Virus record (IMG/VR): IMGVR_UViG_3300045454_000013
Span: 1-55,517 of that record
DNA: 55,517 nucleotides
Strand: one strand, 5' to 3'
Source: a virus
The translations under genes were made by a program, and so were the position numbers. The notes below the pieces were generated by a model. The model was not told the DNA's origin. It ran no database searches and saw only the letters and a program-made list of their open reading frames with translations. Below are positions 51,548 through 55,517 of the stretch, piece by piece (position 1 is the stretch's first letter; every line of letters starts with the position of its first letter).

Positions 51548-51867
51548 CGGTTCACCGCCCACTGTGCGCCAGCGACGAATGCGTCATGCTCGGCGGCACG
51601 AACAGAGTGGGTGTCCGAACCGAAGTTGACGGGCTGCCGCAGGTACTCCGCGGCTGCCTCCTCGACATCAGCGGCACGCTCCTCAAGCGCTGCAGCGTCC
51701 TCCATGATGCTGACCTTTCTGTTGGTGAAATCCCATGCCGCGGCGGCGAAAGCCGCGGCCATCAGTACGACACCGAGCACGGTGATCCCGTTGACGGATC
51801 CCATCGCCGCCGTCCCGGCCGCCAGCCCGAGTCCGATGCCAGCGGTGAACACAATCGCGGCGGCCAT
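51544..51867 (-). CDS. 107-residue membrane protein
   Basis: ATG 51867. Two hydrophobic segments (MAAAIVFTAGIGLGLAAGTA and GITVLGVVLMAAAFAAAAWD), then an acidic helical tail (EERAADVEEAAAEYLRQPVN). Early membrane protein; superinfection exclusion is one possible role, without direct evidence. Confidence 0.65.
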   Translation of the reverse strand: MAAAIVFTAGIGLGLAAGTAAMGSVNGITVLGVVLMAAAFAAAAWDFTNRKVSIMEDAAALEERAADVEEAAAEYLRQPVNFGSDTHSVRAAEHDAFVAGAQWAVNR

Positions 51868-51992
51868 CAGTCGGTCCTTTCCCAGCAGGAAGCGCCGCAG
51901 CGCGGGCATTTCGCTTCCAGGTATCCGCCGTCACCACCGACGACGCGCATGTCCCCGACGAACTCGCATTCGGGGCACTGGGTGTCGATCAC
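51867..51992 (-). CDS. 41-residue zinc-ribbon protein
   Basis: GTG 51992 overlaps the upstream stop (GTGA). IDTQCPECEFVGDMRVVGGD, then AKCPRCGASCWERTD: two CxxC knuckles make a complete zinc ribbon. Probably binds nucleic acid or protein. Confidence 0.65.
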   Translation of the reverse strand: MIDTQCPECEFVGDMRVVGGDGGYLEAKCPRCGASCWERTD

Positions 51993-52399
51993 CGCACACC
52001 TCCGAGCACGACGCCGCCCCAGATCATCAGGACCGTGCAGACGACGATGAAGACAGCACCGAGAGCGGCGGCGGCCCGCTCCCACCACGCCATCCGGACC
52101 GGCACCTCAACCGTCGGGAACGGGAGAGTTGACGGCTGCGCTTCCGCGCGCTCACACCGACACACGCCGCCCCACAGGTCGCGGGCGGCTTTCTCCTGGT
52201 CAGGTGTCGCGGCGGTCCACTTGGCCCCGTCGATGACGAACTCACGCTGATGGCGGGCGTTGAGAAAACTGGTGACGAGCGGGTTATCCGCGCATCCGCG
52301 AGCGCCAGCCCACGTCTTGGCTCCCGGGTTCACGTGCACGAAGTTCGTGCCCTCCCCGAGATACAGACGGTCGGTCTGTACGATGTTGGTCTGGGACAC
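51989..52399 (-). CDS. 136-residue protein with C-terminal membrane helix
   Basis: GTG 52399 with AAAGGACAGGG upstream. A soluble N-terminal domain (FVHVNPGAKTWAGARGCADN; LWGGVCRCERAEAQ) is followed by one C-terminal hydrophobic helix (AAAALGAVFIVVCTVLMIWG). Tail-anchored early membrane protein; unknown. Confidence 0.65.
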   Translation of the reverse strand: MSQTNIVQTDRLYLGEGTNFVHVNPGAKTWAGARGCADNPLVTSFLNARHQREFVIDGAKWTAATPDQEKAARDLWGGVCRCERAEAQPSTLPFPTVEVPVRMAWWERAAAALGAVFIVVCTVLMIWGGVVLGGVR

Positions 52400-52418
52400 T
52401 TCCCTGTCCTTTCTGATT

Positions 52419-52448
52419 CGCCCCCGTTGCCCCGGGGGCGTTTCTCTT
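52419..52448 (+). terminator. Hairpin with T-rich tail reading rightward
   Basis: CGCCCCCG (52419-52426) pairs with CGGGGGCG (52433-52440), followed on the plus strand by TTTCTCTT. It would stop rightward transcription toward the immunity region, protecting the switch from antisense transcripts. Leftward early transcripts meet the stem without a U-tract. Confidence 0.55.
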
Positions 52449-52450
52449 GT

Positions 52451-52630
52451 TCAGGCCGCGAGAACGCGGCAACGGGTCGCGGCGAAACGCTGGGCGATCT
52501 CTTCCGGCGGTGGCCCGCCGGGCCGCCATGCGCGGGCCGCAGCTTCCGCGGGTGTGAGGGTGTCGAGGATTCGGCCCTGCTCGACGACGAGCGCGGAGAC
52601 TTCGCTGAGCGCTTGCTCGAGGGTCTTCAT
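52451..52630 (-). CDS. 59-residue early protein
   Basis: ATG 52630 sits in a TGATG overlap with the Cro-like stop. MKTLEQALSEVSALVVEQGR and AARAWRPGGPPPEEIAQRFA; helical. Unknown. Confidence 0.6.
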   Translation of the reverse strand: MKTLEQALSEVSALVVEQGRILDTLTPAEAAARAWRPGGPPPEEIAQRFAATRCRVLAA

Positions 52631-52878
52631 CACGCCACCGCCCGGACCTTCGCGGGCTTGTCGGTGACGATGTCGAACGCTTCGCCGAGGCCGAAGCCGA
52701 ACGCTTCGCAGAACCCGGCCATGAACGCGCCGGACGGCTGGGCGCCATCGAGCACGACCCGGCGGAGAGTCGACCGGTCCACACCGATCAGGCGGGCGAA
52801 CGCATCCTCGGACTGGATGCCCCGCGACTCTCGCAGCCGGTCGACAATGCCCGGCTTGATACGGATCGACGCCGCCAT
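52630..52878 (-). CDS. Cro-like HTH regulator, first early gene
   Basis: 82 residues from ATG 52878 with GGGGAGGTAAG upstream. IKPGIVDRLRESRGIQSEDA, then FARLIGVDRSTLRRVVLDGA form a lambda-repressor-like helix-turn-helix. It diverges from the repressor and starts the leftward early operon, the Cro position. Confidence 0.82.
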   Translation of the reverse strand: MAASIRIKPGIVDRLRESRGIQSEDAFARLIGVDRSTLRRVVLDGAQPSGAFMAGFCEAFGFGLGEAFDIVTDKPAKVRAVA

Positions 52879-52914
52879 TCTTACCTCCCCAGGTGAAGCA
52901 GCTTTGCTAAGTAA

Positions 52915-52932
52915 TGTGGCAAGTCTGCCACA
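52915..52932. promoter_or_regulatory. Operator O1 in the immunity switch
   Basis: TGTGGC-N6-GCCACA, a perfect 18-bp palindrome 37 bp upstream of the Cro-like start. It matches O2 at 53020-53037 in arm length, spacing and sequence (TGTRGC-N6-GCYACA). A single GCCACA half-site lies between at 52959-52964. Confidence 0.8.
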
Positions 52933-53019
52933 AAACCGAGACAGCTCAAGGTGGAAGTGCCACAATGTTGCAAAATTGCGTGGCTAAATCGCGCCAGTTA
53001 TGGCGAAACAGATTGACTC

Positions 53020-53037
53020 TGTAGCGAAAGTGCTACA
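53020..53037. promoter_or_regulatory. Operator O2 in the immunity switch
   Basis: TGTAGC-N6-GCTACA, perfect and the same design as O1. It ends 10 bp before ATG 53048. This favours 53048 rather than 53000 as the repressor start, because the operator would otherwise lie within its coding sequence. Confidence 0.78.
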
Positions 53038-53047
53038 AGCTGGGCGC

Positions 53048-53494
53048 ATGCCACCCACTCTGACTGAGTACTTCCTGCGCGCCTCGGGCGCCCGCAGCAT
53101 CCGCGCTGTCGCGCGAGCCATCGACATGGACCAATCCACGCTCCGCCGCCAACTCACCGGCACCAACGCGCTCCCCGTCGAAACCGTGGTCGCGATCTGC
53201 CGGGCCTTCCGGATCCCCCTCGCGGACGCCTTCGTCGCCGCCGGGTACATCACCGAAGAGGAAGCCAAGACCATCGGATCTGACCGGAGCCTTGCAGCCG
53301 CGACCGACCGGGAACTCACCGCCGAAATGGTCCGCCGCCTCAACAGAGGGGAAGCAGGCCCTGACATCACCGACCCGATCAGCGACGAGATCATCCGCGA
53401 CGCCATCCCTTACATCGGCCCCGCCGCCGTGCCAGATCAGATCGCCGCCGACACCCGGCCCCGCAAAGGCGACGAACCGCCCGTGGCGGAGTGA
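53048..53494 (+). CDS. Immunity repressor (HTH)
   Basis: 148 residues. SIRAVARAIDMDQSTLRRQL, then TGTNALPVETVVAICRAFRI form the XRE-type helix-turn-helix; the C-terminal part has DITDPISDEIIRDAIPYIGP and a basic/acidic tail. No LexA-like protease domain; together with the adjacent ImmA-like protein this suggests relief by a separate protease. The in-frame ATG at 53000 would add 16 residues. Confidence 0.85.
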   Translation: MPPTLTEYFLRASGARSIRAVARAIDMDQSTLRRQLTGTNALPVETVVAICRAFRIPLADAFVAAGYITEEEAKTIGSDRSLAAATDRELTAEMVRRLNRGEAGPDITDPISDEIIRDAIPYIGPAAVPDQIAADTRPRKGDEPPVAE

Positions 53495-53523
53495 GTGTCC
53501 GAGGTGCTCACGAAGGTATCGAC

Positions 53524-53976
53524 ATGACGAACCAGGGACGCCTCAAGCAGCTCGTCGCACGGGCAGCGGAAATGGGAGTCAGCGTGCACATCGCGCACCT
53601 GCCCCCGCCGTACCGCGGTTTCTACGAGCACGAAGCCCACCGGATCGTGCTGGACTTCACCCTCACCCCGAACGAGCAAGCCTCGGTGCTCGCCCACGAA
53701 CTCGGGCACGCCCACCACGGTCACGCCTGCGAGGGCAACGCTGATGCCGAGCGGCTCGCCGACACCTACGCGGCGATGCTCATGATCGACCCCGATGACT
53801 TCGCGGCCGCCGAACGCATCAGCAGCGACCGGCACTTCCTCGCCGACGAGCTCAACGTGACCACCGAACTGATCGACGCATACCGTGCGCACTGCCTGAC
53901 CCGCCTCCGCGGCGTCACCTACGCGCGACCCCGGATGGGTGTCCGGCAATGGGCATACCGGAGCTCAAATGCGTAG
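53524..53976 (+). CDS. ImmA/IrrE-like metallopeptidase
   Basis: 150 residues from ATG 53524 with GAAGG upstream (GTG 53491 overlapping the repressor stop is an alternative). QASVLAHELGHAHHGH holds the HExxH site and AERLADTYAAML the third ligand region. ImmA proteins cleave phage repressors during induction (known for ICEBs1). Encoded between repressor and integrase. Confidence 0.88.
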   Translation: MTNQGRLKQLVARAAEMGVSVHIAHLPPPYRGFYEHEAHRIVLDFTLTPNEQASVLAHELGHAHHGHACEGNADAERLADTYAAMLMIDPDDFAAAERISSDRHFLADELNVTTELIDAYRAHCLTRLRGVTYARPRMGVRQWAYRSSNA

Positions 53977-55390
53977 GCTCCGCGCCGCGACCGACTCGCC
54001 GCTCCGCGCGGTGATCTACCTGCGGCAATCGCACTACCGCGAAGAATCCATCAGCCTTGAACTGCAGGAACGCGCGTGCCGCGACTACTGCGATCGCCTC
54101 GGCTATGTCGTCGTAGCGGTCGAAGCCGACCCGGGGATCTCCGGGCGCACATGGAACCGTCCCGCCGTGCAACGGGTCATGACGGCGATCGAGAACCGGG
54201 AAGCCGACGTCGTCGTCCTCTGGAAATGGTCACGGCTATCCCGGTCCCGGAAGGACTGGGCGCTCGCTCTGGACCGGGCCGACCTCGCCGGCGGCCGCAT
54301 CGAATCAGCGACGGAACCGATCGACACCGCAACCGCGTCTGGCAGGTTCGCTCGAGGCGTCATGACCGAGTATGCCGCGTTCCAGTCCGAGCAGATCGGC
54401 GAACAATGGGAGGAAGTGCGGCAGCGGCGCCTCAGGCTCGGGCTCCCCGCATCGGGACGTCTCCCGTATGGATGGAACTGGACGGCGGACGGCATCGCGC
54501 CGGACCCCGAGCAAGCGCCGGTCGTCGTCGAGATGTACGCCCGCTACCTCCGCGGATCCGGGTCTGCCGAGATCGCACGCTGGCTGAACCAACGATCCAT
54601 CCCCGGACCGAACGGCACGCCGTGGACGCGAGCGCGGCCATTGACCGTCATGGACTCACCGATCCACGCAGGCCTGATCCCGTACCGGGGCGAGACCTAC
54701 CCCGGCGCGCACGACCCGATCATCGACGACGCCACGCGAGCCGCCTACCTCCGGGAACGCGCACGCCGGCGGCGGCAGTCAGAGAAGCCACGGCCGGGCA
54801 CATACCTGCTGTCTCTGCTCATGGTCTGCTCGTGCGGATCCCGCATGGCCGGGAAGGGGGCCGTGACCGGGGGTCGCTGGTACGGCGGATACCTGTGCGG
54901 CGCGAAATCCACCGCGATCGACCACCCCGGCGCCGCCTACATCTCAGCGCTCCGCATCGAACCAGCCATCGAAGCGTGGGCGCTCTCATTCGAGATCACC
55001 GGAACAGACTCCAGCGGCTCCCGAGCAGCCGACTCCGCCCGGCACGACAGGCTCCTCCGTCAGCTCTCACAGCTCGAAGACGAAGCCGCGCAGGTGCTCC
55101 GCGACCGCGGCCGCGGCGACGCGCCACCAGCTACCTACGACCGTGCACTCGCGATGATCGACCAAGACCGCACCAGACTCACCGCCGAGATAGCAGCGGC
55201 AGCGCAAGCCATCGCCGCCGCACCGGACCCCGCCGCCGTGTACGAGATGCGCGCGGACTGGGAATTCTGGCCCACTAGCGAGCGCAACAGGGCACTGCGC
55301 TCTCTCATCGAACGAATCAAGCTTGCCGCCGACGGCTCGGCCGCCACCATCCACACCGTCGGGGGAGCCTCGTCCATCGTGCACTGGTGA
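53969..55390 (+). CDS. int: Large serine integrase
   Basis: 473 residues from ATG 53969 (CCGGAG upstream; overlaps the ImmA gene by 8 bp). The resolvase domain has VIYLRQSHYREESISLELQE with catalytic Ser21, and VVLWKWSRLSRSRKD. The recombinase domain includes VVEMYARYLRGSGSAEIARW then LNQRSIPGPNGTPWT, followed by a zinc-ribbon region (VCSCGSRMAGKG, GYLCGAK) and a coiled coil (QLSQLEDEAAQVLRDRGRG). Its stop codon abuts attR. It catalyses attP x attB integration; excision needs a directionality factor not identified here. Confidence 0.95.
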   Translation: MRRLRAATDSPLRAVIYLRQSHYREESISLELQERACRDYCDRLGYVVVAVEADPGISGRTWNRPAVQRVMTAIENREADVVVLWKWSRLSRSRKDWALALDRADLAGGRIESATEPIDTATASGRFARGVMTEYAAFQSEQIGEQWEEVRQRRLRLGLPASGRLPYGWNWTADGIAPDPEQAPVVVEMYARYLRGSGSAEIARWLNQRSIPGPNGTPWTRARPLTVMDSPIHAGLIPYRGETYPGAHDPIIDDATRAAYLRERARRRRQSEKPRPGTYLLSLLMVCSCGSRMAGKGAVTGGRWYGGYLCGAKSTAIDHPGAAYISALRIEPAIEAWALSFEITGTDSSGSRAADSARHDRLLRQLSQLEDEAAQVLRDRGRGDAPPATYDRALAMIDQDRTRLTAEIAAAAQAIAAAPDPAAVYEMRADWEFWPTSERNRALRSLIERIKLAADGSAATIHTVGGASSIVHW

Positions 55391-55406
55391 TGGTCATCAT
55401 GCGCTC
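55391..55406 (+). repeat. attR: attR core, 16-bp direct repeat
   Basis: Second copy of TGGTCATCATGCGCTC, starting at the base after the integrase stop codon. The following bases continue the DUF4244 frame (MRS-DEVRG). Confidence 0.93.
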
Positions 55407-55464
55407 GGATGAGGTGCGCGGCATCCTCACCGACCTCGTGCGGCGCGCGCTCAGTGTCGAATGA
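55391..55464 (+). pseudogene. Host DUF4244 gene, 3' portion
   Basis: In the frame set by the core the sequence reads VIMRSDEVRGILTDLVRRAL, then SVE and TGA at 55462-55464. Joined to bases 1-127 it makes a normal DUF4244 C-terminus. In the lysogen this part lacks a start and ribosome-binding site. Confidence 0.9.
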
Positions 55465-55477
55465 TCCGCGACGTCGA

Positions 55478-55517
55478 ATGATCCGTGGCGGACTCGGCGG
55501 TGATCGCGGGTCGGTCG
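55478..55517 (+). CDS. Start of a TadE-like host gene (cut by window end)
   Basis: ATG 55478 opens IRGGLGGDRGSV, the typical N-terminal run (GDRGSVTAEFA in relatives) of actinobacterial TadE-like pilus proteins, which follow DUF4244 genes in Tad loci. Only 13 codons are visible. The 13-bp sequence GTCGAATGATCCG is duplicated just upstream (55456-55468 and 55474-55486). Confidence 0.55.
   Translation, partial: MIRGGLGGDRGSV

Larger units (their letters stand above)
112..55406. mobile_element. Complete integrated siphovirus-type prophage
   Basis: A 16-bp direct repeat bounds a block holding every siphovirus module: integrase and immunity, recombination, replication, packaging, head, tail and lysis. 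The outer flanks join into one reading frame of a DUF4244 host gene. Most genes run leftward. Integrity looks high: terminase, portal, capsid, tail tube, tape measure, DnaB and serine integrase are full-length. Three accessory genes carry frameshifts. Whether it can be induced is not visible from sequence. Confidence 0.97.

Noticed and set aside
50064-51629. Open frame of 521 codons on the plus strand
   Set aside because: Antisense shadow of the SbcC-like ATPase gene, with the base composition typical of GC-rich reverse frames.
1-55517. tRNA genes or a CRISPR array
   Set aside because: No cloverleaf-like sequence with a CCA-end pattern and no regularly spaced repeats noticed by eye; a tRNA scan would be needed to exclude weak cases.

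Overview
The window holds one complete, integrated siphovirus-type prophage of about 55.3 kb with a short stretch of host chromosome at each end. The DNA is GC-rich throughout. The host fragments are a DUF4244 gene followed by the first codons of a TadE-like gene, which is the usual order in actinobacterial Tad/Flp pilus loci. The phage gene families also fit a Microbacteriaceae host such as Microbacterium; the genus is inference. A 16-bp direct repeat at 112-127 and 55391-55406 marks attL and attR. Removing the element rejoins an uninterrupted DUF4244 reading frame, so the borders are well supported.

Layout, right to left, which is the main direction of transcription. Immunity and integration occupy 52.6-55.4 kb: a Cro-like gene diverges from an HTH repressor, an ImmA-like protease and a large serine integrase, and two matching 18-bp palindromes flank the switch. 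The leftward early operon (52.9-33.2 kb) is tightly packed with stop/start overlaps. It encodes small membrane and zinc-ribbon proteins, an SbcC/RecF-like ATPase, a YqaJ exonuclease with a RecT annealing protein, DUF2303, a PD-(D/E)XK nuclease, a helicase-methyltransferase fusion, a frameshifted C5 cytosine methyltransferase, an HNH nuclease, a DnaD-like initiator whose gene contains iteron-like repeats, DnaB, an NrdH redoxin, SSB and many small unknown proteins. A rightward block at 32.3-33.2 kb (small HTH protein, GIY-YIG-like protein, small unknown) starts at a nested palindrome from which the leftward late operon also departs.

The late operon (32.2-1.4 kb) carries a PP-loop protein, several very small basic proteins, terminase, a metallophosphoesterase, an RNA polymerase alpha-CTD fusion, a glycosyltransferase, portal, MuF-like protein, scaffold, capsid, a second (frameshifted) glycosyltransferase, head-tail connectors, tail tube, tail chaperones with a -1 slippery site, a 1075-residue tape measure protein, tail tip proteins, a tailspike with a polysaccharide deacetylase domain, a DUF2746 membrane protein and a large multidomain endolysin. 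Two genes inside this region run rightward: a degraded HNH homing endonuclease and a hexapeptide-repeat O-acetyltransferase likely to act in lysogenic conversion. A tyrosine recombinase lies beside attL, so attP in the free phage would lie between two unrelated integrases.

Most interesting leads: the nested-palindrome late promoter with its HTH/GIY-YIG block; the alpha-CTD fusion; the pairing of surface O-acetyltransferase with tailspike deacetylase; the dual recombinases; the DUF4244 target; and a 24-nt start-associated repeat that forces neighbouring proteins to share the same C-terminus. Three genes (C5 methyltransferase, capsid-region glycosyltransferase, HNH) are split by single-base frameshifts, which could be decay, programmed shifts or sequencing errors.
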